A stretch of 64,000 nt of DNA from Bradyrhizobium archetypum. GTDB taxonomy: Bacteria; Pseudomonadota; Alphaproteobacteria; Rhizobiales; Xanthobacteraceae. The position numbers and the translations under genes were made by a program. The notes beneath the pieces were generated by a model. The model was not told where the DNA came from. It searched no databases and saw only the letters and a list, made by a program, of their open reading frames with translations. This document shows, piece after piece, positions 23,926-31,369 of the stretch (positions are counted from its first letter, which is position 1; each line of letters starts with the position of its first letter). The stretch lies in contig NZ_JAAVLW010000013.1 of assembly GCF_013114835.1 (NCBI RefSeq), positions 1 through 64,000 of the forward strand, given 5' to 3'.

Positions 23926-24162
23926 TTGTCGCCTGTGTATCGCCGCGCCGACCTTTGGCGGACCTTCGTGCTTGTTGTTGCGCTGTTGCTCACGGCGATC
24001 TCAACGGGCGCTTTTGTACGCGAGTCCCGCCGGTTCGGCGCGGAAACGGCGCTCGAACAGATCAGGACCGGAACAACCGACCCCGACCGTACCAACGTTG
24101 CATTGATCGGGACGATGACGCCGGTATTGATCCGGCGCCATCTCAGGACGGAGCGAACTTGA
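23926..24162 (+). CDS. Small single-pass membrane protein heading the signalling operon
   Basis: A 78-residue frame starting at TTG (23926) with one strong hydrophobic segment (TFVLVVALLLTAISTGAFV) and a polar remainder. A GTG at 23935 is an alternative start. Its TGA overlaps the TTG start of the kinase gene (TTGA at 24159-24162). No domain is recognised. Its position between a periplasmic binding protein gene and a sensor kinase suggests an accessory of signal perception. The alternative, an artefact preceding a differently started kinase, cannot be excluded. Confidence 0.5.
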   Translation: MSPVYRRADLWRTFVLVVALLLTAISTGAFVRESRRFGAETALEQIRTGTTDPDRTNVALIGTMTPVLIRRHLRTERT

Positions 24163-26252
24163 CTGCCGCACCGCAACAGCAGCGAACCGCGGAACGGCCG
24201 GCGAGCTTCGCCGCGCGCGGCCGCTTTCGCGTGGTCCAATGGCTGCGCGCGGTGCCGATACGCTGGCGCATTCTGTCGATCGCCGGATTGAACTCCGCCG
24301 TCGTTGTAGTGCTCGCCCTGTTGATCTGGAACGGCTCGAAGGTGCTGGGCTCGGCCTGGGACGACGTCCGGCAGGTCCGGGAGTCCGACAAGATCCTGGC
24401 CCATCTCGAAAGCGAGACCAGCCGGCTGCAGAACCTGATCCACCGCTACATCAACCAGCCAAGCCCGGAGCTGTTCGCCGAGATCCTGCTGTTGCGCGAG
24501 GCCGTGCTCGGCACGTTGACCACGCGCGCCGCGAACGACCCGATCCTCTCGGACTCGGTGGAGCGGCTCGAACAGGTCACCGACCGTTTCCTCAACGGCT
24601 TTGGCGAATTGCGCGCCGCGCAGACCACCATCACCAAGACCTATGAACAGCAGGTGCTGGGGCCGGCCAGGGAAATGGCCGGGCTGTACTCGATCATCGA
24701 GGGCGCCACCGGACATCGCGACGCGCAGATCTGGCCGGCGCTCGGGAGATCCCGCGAAGCGTTTACCGCGATGCTGGTCGCGGCCAATGCCTATTATCTA
24801 TCGCCCGCCTCGACCACGGCCGAGGACGCCCGCAGGAACACCGAAACGATCGAGAAGACCATCCCCGTGATGGCCGAGCTCGCCGACAATGACCTGCAGC
24901 GCATGGCACTGACGCGGCTCAAGGCGCGGACCGTGGCGCTGCGCGAGGGCATGGCGAAACTGACCGAGCAACTCGCTGTCAGGACCGAGCTCTTGCGCAA
25001 CACCATCGATGCCAGCCAGGCCGAGGCCATCGCCGTCATCGACGAGCTATCGGTCAAGATGCGCCAGCGCGAACAGAAGGCACAGGAGACGTTCGACAAG
25101 ACGCTGTCCGCCATCTCGCGCCGGGTGCTCTCGATCGCCGTGATGTTCCTTGGCATCATCCTGTCCGCCGGCGTCCTGATCGCGCTCTCGATCCGGCTGC
25201 CGCTGCAGCAAATTCTCGCGGCGATGCATGCGATCACGTCGGGCAATTACGATCGGCGCGTGCAGGGCACCACGGCGAGAGACGAGGTCGGCGCCATGGC
25301 GCGCGCGGTGGATGTGTTCCGCGAGAACGCCATCGCCAAGCGCAAGACCGAGGACGAGCTGCGCGCCGCCAAGGAAAGAGCCGAGAGCGCGCTGCTCGAG
25401 CTCAACACCGCGCAGCAGAACCTGATCGACGCCGAACGGCTGGCGGCGCTCGGCGGACTGGTCGCCGGCGTCGCCCATGAAGTGAACAACCCGATCGGCA
25501 TCAGCCTGACGGTGGCGTCGAGCTTTGCGCGGCGCGCCGAAACGTTCGAGTCCGAATTGCGCAGCGAGCCGTTGCGCCGCTCCAAGCTCGACGAGTTCGT
25601 GAAGAGTTCGCGCGACGCAGCAGGGCAACTGGTGGCGAACCTGCACCGCGCCGGCGAGCTGATCCAGTCGTTCAAGCAGGTGGCGGTGGACCGCTCGCAC
25701 GCCGAGCGCCGGCAATTCAACTTGAGCGAGGCCACCGACCAGATCGTCGCAAGCTTGAGGCCGGTATTGAAGAAGGCGGCGATCACGCTGTCCGTCGATG
25801 TGCCGGAGGGGCTCGTCATCGACGGCTATCCCGGCTCCTACGGCCAGATATTAACCAATCTTTTCCTCAACGCCGCCAATCATGCATTTGCCGACGGCCG
25901 TTCCGGGGCGATCTCGATCTCGGCACGGGCCCGCGGCAGCGACGATGTCGAGATCATTTTTGCCGACAACGGGGCTGGAATGACGCCGGATGTGCAGCGG
26001 CAAGCGTTCGACCCGTTCTTTACGACACGCCGCAACGAAGGCGGTACCGGACTGGGGTTGCATATCGTCTATAATCTTGTCACTCAACAGCTCGGCGGCC
26101 GGATGATGCTGGAGTCGAGGCTGGGACAAGGCACCACCTTCCGCATTATCATGCCGAAAGTCGCCAAGGGCGGATCGGCGTCCACGAGTACAGACCAGAC
26201 AGCAGCCGACGGAACTTCGCAATGGCCGAACAGGACGATGTCCTCCACCTGA
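24159..26252 (+). CDS. Membrane-bound sensor histidine kinase
   Basis: A 697-residue kinase if started at TTG 24159. A membrane segment at about 34-57 is followed by a long helical periplasmic sensor region (about 58-320), a second membrane segment (about 322-346) and a HAMP linker ending AVDVFRENAIAKRK. A coiled coil leads to the HisKA box GVAHEVNNPIGISL with phospho-acceptor His440. The ATPase domain has the N box NLFLNAANHAF, G1 FADNGAGM and G2 GGTGLGLHIV. The frame is open upstream to 23529, but that part looks non-coding. It overlaps the downstream receiver-kinase by 31 bases. The signal is unknown. Confidence 0.85.
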   Translation: MTAAPQQQRTAERPASFAARGRFRVVQWLRAVPIRWRILSIAGLNSAVVVVLALLIWNGSKVLGSAWDDVRQVRESDKILAHLESETSRLQNLIHRYINQPSPELFAEILLLREAVLGTLTTRAANDPILSDSVERLEQVTDRFLNGFGELRAAQTTITKTYEQQVLGPAREMAGLYSIIEGATGHRDAQIWPALGRSREAFTAMLVAANAYYLSPASTTAEDARRNTETIEKTIPVMAELADNDLQRMALTRLKARTVALREGMAKLTEQLAVRTELLRNTIDASQAEAIAVIDELSVKMRQREQKAQETFDKTLSAISRRVLSIAVMFLGIILSAGVLIALSIRLPLQQILAAMHAITSGNYDRRVQGTTARDEVGAMARAVDVFRENAIAKRKTEDELRAAKERAESALLELNTAQQNLIDAERLAALGGLVAGVAHEVNNPIGISLTVASSFARRAETFESELRSEPLRRSKLDEFVKSSRDAAGQLVANLHRAGELIQSFKQVAVDRSHAERRQFNLSEATDQIVASLRPVLKKAAITLSVDVPEGLVIDGYPGSYGQILTNLFLNAANHAFADGRSGAISISARARGSDDVEIIFADNGAGMTPDVQRQAFDPFFTTRRNEGGTGLGLHIVYNLVTQQLGGRMMLESRLGQGTTFRIIMPKVAKGGSASTSTDQTAADGTSQWPNRTMSST

Positions 26253-27967
26253 TCGACGATACCGGAATAGCTCCGGAGGACTCGTCCGCCCGCAAATGGA
26301 AGATCGCCGTCATCGACGACGATGCCGCGGTGCATGAAGGCACCCGCTTTGCGCTGAGCGACTACAGCCTGAACGGCGCGACGCTGGAAATCCTGTCGGC
26401 CTACTCCGCGGCTGAAGGCCGCAAGCTGATGCGCGACAATCCCGACGTGGCCGCCGTGCTGCTCGACGTCATCATGGAAACCGACGTCGCGGGGCTGGAG
26501 CTCGTCGAATACATCCGCAACGAGATCAAGAACGAGACCGTCCGTATCATCCTGCGCACCGGCCAGCCGGGCCAGGCCCCGGAGCGTCGCGTCATCGTCC
26601 AGTACGACATCAACGACTACAAGGCCAAGACCGAGCTGACGGCCGACAAGCTGTTCACCTCGCTGACGGCGGCGCTGCGCAGCTACCAGCAGCTCGAGCG
26701 CATGGTGCAGACCAGGCGCGGGCTCGAAATCATCATCGACGCCGCCTCGACGCTCTACGACTTCAAATCGATGCAGCGCCTTGCGGAAGGCGTGCTGACC
26801 CAGCTTGCCTCATTGCTCAATGTCGATTGCGCCGGCATCCTGGTGCTGCGCGACGATGGCGCCCCGGGAAGCGAATTCTCGGTGCTGGCCGGCTCGGGCT
26901 GCTACAGCCGCTTCATCGGCACCACCAGCTCCAAGGCGCTCGATCCGGATTTGCGGGCGATGGTGGAAGCCGCCTTCCAGCGCCGCAAGAACGAATTCGC
27001 CGACCACCGCAGCGTGCTTTATTTGCGCACCGGCTCCGGCCGCGAAGTGGTGGTGCTGCTGCAGGCCGAGCGCCAATTGTCCGACACCGACCGCGCGCTG
27101 GTCGAGATCTTCTCCAGCCGCCTTTCGATCGCCTTCGACAATGTCATTCTCTACCGGCAACTGCATGAGGCCAACACCCAGCTCGAGGACCGCGTCGCTC
27201 AGCGCACCCGAGCGCTGATGCAGGCCAACCGCCGGCTCTCGGCGCAGTGGCTCAGGCTGCAGCGCGCCAACGGCTTCAAGAACGAAATTCTCGGCACGGT
27301 GGCGCACGATTTGAAGAATCCGCTCGGCGTGATCCTCGGCCGCACCGAAATGCTGACCGAACTGATCGGCGCCGGGTCCCCTAAGGAGAACATCACCGCG
27401 CAGGTCGAGCACATCAGGGACGCCACCAAGCGGCTGACCTCGATGGTCGATCACCTGATCTCGGATGCGATGGCTGATGCCTTCGACATCACGATCCGCC
27501 GCGAGCCGGTCGATATCGCCGCCCTCGTTACCGAGGTCGCCGATTCCAACCTGCCCTCGGCGGTCAACAAGCAGCAGGCCATCACGGTGTCGGCGCCGCC
27601 GAACATCATCACCATGTGCGACACCGACCGGATCCGCGAGGCGATCGACAATCTCGTCAGCAATGCCATCAAATACTCGCCGATTGGCGGCAAGATCACG
27701 GTCACCGTCACCCATGAGGGCGGCGACACGGTGATCCGCATCGCCGACCAGGGCGCCGGCCTTTCGCCGGAGGATCTCGGCCGGCTGTTCGGGCGTTTTC
27801 AGCGCTTATCGGCCAAGCCGACGGCCGGCGAAAGCTCGACCGGCCTCGGCCTGTCGATCGTCAAACGCATCATCGATATGCATGGCGGCCATGTGACGGC
27901 GGAAAGCGCCGGCCCCGGACAGGGATCGACCTTTACCGTTACACTGCCTGCGACAGAGACAACATGA
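26222..27967 (+). CDS. Receiver-DUF3369-histidine kinase (soluble hybrid)
   Basis: A 581-residue cytoplasmic protein. It has an N-terminal receiver (IAVIDDDAAVHEG, phospho-acceptor Asp82 in VLLDVIME), then a DUF3369/GAF-like domain (about 165-310: GLEIIIDAASTLYDFKSMQRLAEGVLTQLASLLN). A coiled coil, HisKA with His362 in GTVAHDLKNPLG, and HATPase with ADQGAGLSPED and STGLGLSIV follow. There is no membrane segment. It could receive phosphate from the upstream kinase and pass it to the downstream regulator, or integrate a second cytoplasmic signal. It overlaps both neighbours (31 and 4 bases). Confidence 0.9.
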   Translation: MAEQDDVLHLIDDTGIAPEDSSARKWKIAVIDDDAAVHEGTRFALSDYSLNGATLEILSAYSAAEGRKLMRDNPDVAAVLLDVIMETDVAGLELVEYIRNEIKNETVRIILRTGQPGQAPERRVIVQYDINDYKAKTELTADKLFTSLTAALRSYQQLERMVQTRRGLEIIIDAASTLYDFKSMQRLAEGVLTQLASLLNVDCAGILVLRDDGAPGSEFSVLAGSGCYSRFIGTTSSKALDPDLRAMVEAAFQRRKNEFADHRSVLYLRTGSGREVVVLLQAERQLSDTDRALVEIFSSRLSIAFDNVILYRQLHEANTQLEDRVAQRTRALMQANRRLSAQWLRLQRANGFKNEILGTVAHDLKNPLGVILGRTEMLTELIGAGSPKENITAQVEHIRDATKRLTSMVDHLISDAMADAFDITIRREPVDIAALVTEVADSNLPSAVNKQQAITVSAPPNIITMCDTDRIREAIDNLVSNAIKYSPIGGKITVTVTHEGGDTVIRIADQGAGLSPEDLGRLFGRFQRLSAKPTAGESSTGLGLSIVKRIIDMHGGHVTAESAGPGQGSTFTVTLPATETT

Positions 27968-28701
27968 CCCAGAGCCCGCACATCTTCATTGTCGATGACG
28001 AGGCACCGGCCCGCGAGATGGTCGGCGATTACCTCAAGATGCACGGTTTCGGCGTCACGCTGTGCGACGGCGGAAAAAGCCTGCGCCGCGAGATCGAGAC
28101 CACCGTGCCCGATCTCGTCGTGCTCGACCTCAACATGCCCGAGGAAGACGGGCTTTCGATCATTCGCGACCTCAAGAGCCGCATCAACGTTCCCGTCATC
28201 ATGCTGACGGCAACCGCAAGTCCGATCGACCGCGTCGTCGGCCTCGAGCTCGGCGCCGACGACTACATTGCAAAACCCTGCGAGCTGCGCGAATTGATGG
28301 CGCGCATCCGCTCGGTGCTTCGCCGCAGCACGCCGGCCAAGACGGCCGCGCCGGAGCCTGCGGCGGCAAAGGCGGAGAAGGAGCAATTGGTGCGGTTCGG
28401 CACCAAATGGCTCGACCTCGAGGCCCAGGCGCTGCGCGATGATGAAGGCAACGAGCACCCGCTGACGGCGTCCGAGTTCGGCCTGTTGAAAGTGTTCGCG
28501 GCGAATCCCAAGCGGGTGTTGTCGCGCGAGCGGCTCCTGGAGCTCGCCAATGCGCGCGATGCCGAAGCCTTTGACCGCGCCGTCGACCTGCGCATCATGC
28601 GCATCCGCCGCAAGATCGAGATCGATCCGACCAAGCCCGCCGTGATTCGCACGATTCGCGGTGGCGGCTATCTGTTCTCGCCGACCGGCGAGAAGGGTTA
28701 G
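27964..28701 (+). CDS. OmpR-family response regulator
   Basis: A 245-residue regulator. The receiver domain shows the acidic pair VDDE at 10-13, the phospho-acceptor Asp55 in LVVLDLNMPEEDG, Thr in MLTATAS and Lys in YIAKPCE. An Ala/Pro/Lys linker leads to the winged-helix output domain (LTASEFGLLKVFAANPKRVLSRERLLELA, then RAVDLRIMRIRRKIE and IRTIRGGGYLFS). The start overlaps the upstream stop as ATGA, so kinase, hybrid and regulator are one operon. Targets probably include the divergent ugpB-like gene; this is inference. Confidence 0.93.
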   Translation: MTQSPHIFIVDDEAPAREMVGDYLKMHGFGVTLCDGGKSLRREIETTVPDLVVLDLNMPEEDGLSIIRDLKSRINVPVIMLTATASPIDRVVGLELGADDYIAKPCELRELMARIRSVLRRSTPAKTAAPEPAAAKAEKEQLVRFGTKWLDLEAQALRDDEGNEHPLTASEFGLLKVFAANPKRVLSRERLLELANARDAEAFDRAVDLRIMRIRRKIEIDPTKPAVIRTIRGGGYLFSPTGEKG

Positions 28702-28721
28702 CGGCGCGCTGCTTCTGCCCA

Positions 28722-28830
28722 ACCCTCATGGTGAGGAGGCGCGTTAGCGCCGTCTCGAACCGTGTGGCCCCTATCGCGCCTGCATCCTTCGAGACGCGAC
28801 GACGACGCCGCTCCTCAGGATGAGGGGCGA
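28722..28830. repeat. Dispersed palindromic repeat, family D
   Basis: The ends CCTCATGGTGAGGAG and CTCCTCAGGATGAGG are inverted, as are the inner segments CGTCTCGAACC and CCTTCGAGACGCG. This is a widespread intergenic element type in Bradyrhizobium-like genomes. Only one copy is in this window. It lies just after the stop of the response regulator and could end its transcript. Confidence 0.65.
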
Positions 28831-28905
28831 CAACCGCGGAACTATTCCGCGTCTGAAATCTTCCAATTTTCCACATATTGAAATTATTGGGGTTTTTCAT
28901 CCGAA

Positions 28906-28934
28906 TGTTTCGTCGCAAGCCGTGCGACGAAACA
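28906..28934. promoter_or_regulatory. Perfect 12-base inverted repeat upstream of the ECF sigma gene
   Basis: TGTTTCGTCGCA (28906-28917) and TGCGACGAAACA (28923-28934) are exact reverse complements around AGCCG. It lies 115 bases before the sigma start. The half GACGAAACA recurs upstream of the next gene at 29739-29747, also paired there with an imperfect inverse (GTTTCGACGG). It may be a regulator site or an mRNA hairpin. Confidence 0.6.
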
Positions 28935-29048
28935 ATTCTCTGCGGCACGAAACCATTTTCCCCCTTTGGAGCAGACGTCCCGAAACGGAGGCTCATTAAC
29001 AATTCTCCCAACGGAACGCCGCACCTCGTGGCGCAATGGGAGCCTGTC

Positions 29049-29660
29049 ATGTCGAACGTCATCGCCATCAACGCCGCAGCCAAGCAGTCGATTGCCGCCG
29101 CCCGTGCGACATCAGACGAAATGCTGCTGGTCAGTATTGCCAAAGGCGACCGTACGGCGATGCACGTGCTTTATTCCCGTCATAACGTCCGGGTCTATCG
29201 CTTCGTGCTGCGCATGGTGCGCGACACCACGATGGCGGAAGACCTTGTCAGCCAGGTTTTCCTCGACGTGTGGCGCACGGCCGCACAGTTCGAAGGCCGT
29301 TCGCAGGTCTCAACCTGGCTGCTGTCGATCGCCCGCTTCAAGGCGCTGACCGCGCTGCGCCAGCGCAAGCATGAGGACATCGAGCAGGAAGACGTGCTGG
29401 AGATCGCCGACGAGGCCGACACGCCGGAGGCCTCGCTCGACCGCAGCAACACCAGCGCGATCCTGCGCGCCTGCGTCGCCAAGCTGTCGCCGGCGCATCG
29501 CGAGATCATCAACCTGGTCTACTACCACGAGAAGTCGGTGGAAGAGGCCGGCGCGATCATCGGGATTCCCCAGAGCACGGTGAAGACCCGGATGTTCTAT
29601 GCCCGCAAACAATTGGCGGAGTTGCTTAAGGGCGCCGGCGTGGACAGCCTCGCTGCGTAA
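29049..29660 (+). CDS. ECF RNA polymerase sigma factor
   Basis: A 203-residue ECF sigma factor. Region 2 spans MLLVSIAKGDRTAMHVLYSRHNVRVYRFVLRMVRD with the core-binding DLVSQVFLDVW and the -10 recognition part RSQVSTWLLSIARFKAL. Region 4 is LSPAHREIINLVYYHEKSVEEAGAIIGIPQSTVKTRMFYARKQL. The ATG at 29049 follows GGGAG at 7 bases. No anti-sigma gene is adjacent; the next gene encodes a 66-residue exported protein. The shared GACGAAACA motif upstream of both genes suggests a common control. Confidence 0.9.
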   Translation: MSNVIAINAAAKQSIAAARATSDEMLLVSIAKGDRTAMHVLYSRHNVRVYRFVLRMVRDTTMAEDLVSQVFLDVWRTAAQFEGRSQVSTWLLSIARFKALTALRQRKHEDIEQEDVLEIADEADTPEASLDRSNTSAILRACVAKLSPAHREIINLVYYHEKSVEEAGAIIGIPQSTVKTRMFYARKQLAELLKGAGVDSLAA

Positions 29661-29837
29661 ATCATAGCGATTTCAATTGATTGGCTGGGTATTGGGATTG
29701 AAAAACCGGGTCGGTTTCGACGGACAAAGATTACCCCCGACGAAACAAATGAAACAATTGGCGACATCACCCGGAAAAACTCATTCCCTATACCGATCAT
29801 CACCGACGCAACACCGACGCCGAACAGGAGAGCGAAC

Positions 29838-30038
29838 ATGCTGAAGCCGTCCTTCCGCTTTTTCATCGTCCCGCTCGGCGCGGTCGCAACACTCGCCACC
29901 CTGTCGGCACAGAACGTCCAGCCCCGTGTCCAGCGCGACTCCGGCTCGGCCTTCGTGCGCGAACAGGTGGTCGATTGCCGCACCAAGAATCCCAAGGAGA
30001 TCTGCGTGATCTCCTACGACAGCGAGACCCCCCGCTGA
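29838..30038 (+). CDS. Small exported protein downstream of the ECF sigma gene
   Basis: A 66-residue protein with the signal peptide MLKPSFRFFIVPLGAVATLATLSAQ. The mature part has about 42 residues, with two cysteines in DCRTKNPKEIC that could form a disulfide. The ribosome-binding site AGGAGA lies 7 bases before the ATG. No family is recognised. It is 177 bases after the sigma factor and is followed by a hairpin terminator, so it is probably a single-gene transcript and a candidate target of that sigma factor. Confidence 0.7.
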   Translation: MLKPSFRFFIVPLGAVATLATLSAQNVQPRVQRDSGSAFVREQVVDCRTKNPKEICVISYDSETPR

Positions 30039-30084
30039 ACTTCCTCTCACCTCCCAAGTTCTAGGACCTCCAAGCTACCTCCAA

Positions 30085-30116
30085 CGACCCGGCCGGGATG
30101 CCCCCCAGCCGGGTCG
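30085..30116 (+). terminator. Hairpin terminator after the small exported protein
   Basis: The 9-base arms CGACCCGGC and GCCGGGTCG enclose a 14-base loop, followed by CTCTGTTT. It is located 47 bases after the stop codon. The T-run is weak but the stem is perfect. Confidence 0.6.
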
Positions 30117-30256
30117 CTCTGTTTGGAGCCCCGTTTCGCGCGCGACACGGAAAAGACGTAACGTTTACGAAGTTCAGCCGTGATTAGCCGCCGCAATCGT
30201 CCGCACGCCTTGCCGCTTGACGTAACTGCGCGCGGCCGTGATGTTTGCCGCCGTCG

Positions 30257-31222
30257 ATGGACGCTGCGGCAAACGAGAATGAGGTCAGGCTGCGCAAGGG
30301 CACGTCGCTCAACGAGCGGCTCGCTCTCGCAGGCGCTGCTGCGCTGCTGTGCCTGATTGCCTTGCCTGGCCTCGTTCACCTGGCGAGCGGTCATTGGCTT
30401 GGCATCGCCGCTCTGTTTGCACTGCTGTTCGGATGCCTCCTGCTGGGCGCATCGCTGCTTGATCGCAACGTCGTCTGGATCATTACGCCGGGGGGAATCC
30501 TGATCGGCGAACAGCGTCCATTCGGAAAGCTGCACAAAAGGCTGATCAGGCCCGATGAAATATCTAAGATGCATCTGCGAAGGAACAGCGGCAGATCAAT
30601 TGAGTTCAGCCTGGCATTCGTGACCGCATCGGAAGATGTGCTCACATCGCCCCCGCTGCCTGATGTCACCCAGGTGCACGAAACCACCGTCCGCATCGCA
30701 CGGCTGCTTCGGCTTCCCGATCCCGAACCGGTCGAGAATCCGCTCGACGCCGTCAATGCCGGGATCCGACTGGGCAAGCCGGTCAACTCCAAACGGGTGC
30801 GAGGTTTCAAGGTTCTCATTGTGCTGCTCGCCGGCGCGCTGAGCATTCCGTTCATCTATGCGCTCTGGAACGACAAATTGTCGCCGTTCGGGATCGCCGT
30901 TTGGTCGCTCGGCGCGATCGCTGCCTACGTGCTGCTCAGATCCGTCAACCGGATGAGCGCATGCTGGATCGTCCACGATGGTGCAATCAGGATTGAACGG
31001 CTTTCGTGGAACGGCACAGAGGTGGAAATGATCGCCGGCAGCGATGTCGAGGCCGTCGACGTCGAGAGCGGCGGTCGCAAGGATAGCCTTTACGTAATCA
31101 CCATCCGGCTTCGCACGGGAAGGAAAATCCGCAGCCCGGCGTTGGCCGGCAAGGATCAGACCCGCGCCGTGCAAGCGGAGATCGTTCGACGACTAAGATC
31201 GAATCCATCGGGTGGCGGATAG
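30257..31222 (+). CDS. Uncharacterised membrane protein with two paired membrane segments
   Basis: A 321-residue protein. Two adjacent membrane segments (about 22-42 and 46-68) are followed by a soluble region with the PH-like strand pattern WIITPGGILIGEQRPFGKLHKRLIRPDEI. A second pair of segments follows (about 183-203 and 207-229), then a similar soluble part (CWIVHDGAIRIERLSWNGTEVEMIAGSDVEAVDV). The two halves look like an internal duplication of a TM-TM-bPH unit. The ATG at 30257 is used; a TTG at 30245 is in frame. No function can be assigned. Confidence 0.7.
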   Translation: MDAAANENEVRLRKGTSLNERLALAGAAALLCLIALPGLVHLASGHWLGIAALFALLFGCLLLGASLLDRNVVWIITPGGILIGEQRPFGKLHKRLIRPDEISKMHLRRNSGRSIEFSLAFVTASEDVLTSPPLPDVTQVHETTVRIARLLRLPDPEPVENPLDAVNAGIRLGKPVNSKRVRGFKVLIVLLAGALSIPFIYALWNDKLSPFGIAVWSLGAIAAYVLLRSVNRMSACWIVHDGAIRIERLSWNGTEVEMIAGSDVEAVDVESGGRKDSLYVITIRLRTGRKIRSPALAGKDQTRAVQAEIVRRLRSNPSGGG

Positions 31223-31369
31223 GCTTGCACGGCTGTCCCACGCCGCATGCAGGTACAATCGTCACGGCGGGCGTGGTAGGATGCACGCCTGGTTCGGGCG
31301 CAAGTTTCGAGAACACTAGTTCCGCTTTCGAAAATGCCGCGCCCGGCGAAACTGCGACAGGTGGTGCCG

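Larger units (their letters stand above)
28702..29048. other. Long intergenic region upstream of the ECF sigma gene
   Basis: A 347-base gap holding a dispersed repeat (28722-28830) and, closer to the sigma gene, an AT-rich stretch (28855-28905) followed by a perfect 12-base inverted repeat (28906-28934). No short gene with a good start was found. An in-frame extension of the sigma gene to 28878 would span the inverted repeat and is rejected. Confidence 0.6.

Noticed and set aside
23529..24158. N-terminal extension of the sensor kinase to 23529
   Set aside because: The extra 210 codons overlap the ugpB-like gene start on the other strand and the small membrane protein in another frame, and have Arg/Pro/Cys-rich non-coding character.
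28878..29048. N-terminal extension of the ECF sigma factor
   Set aside because: The extension spans a perfect inverted repeat and has no similarity to sigma region 1. The ATG at 29049 has a well-placed GGGAG.
31223..31369. FNR/Anr box upstream of cioA
   Set aside because: No TTGAT-N4-ATCAA-like sequence is visible in the 147-base gap, so oxygen control by an FNR-type regulator cannot be supported here.
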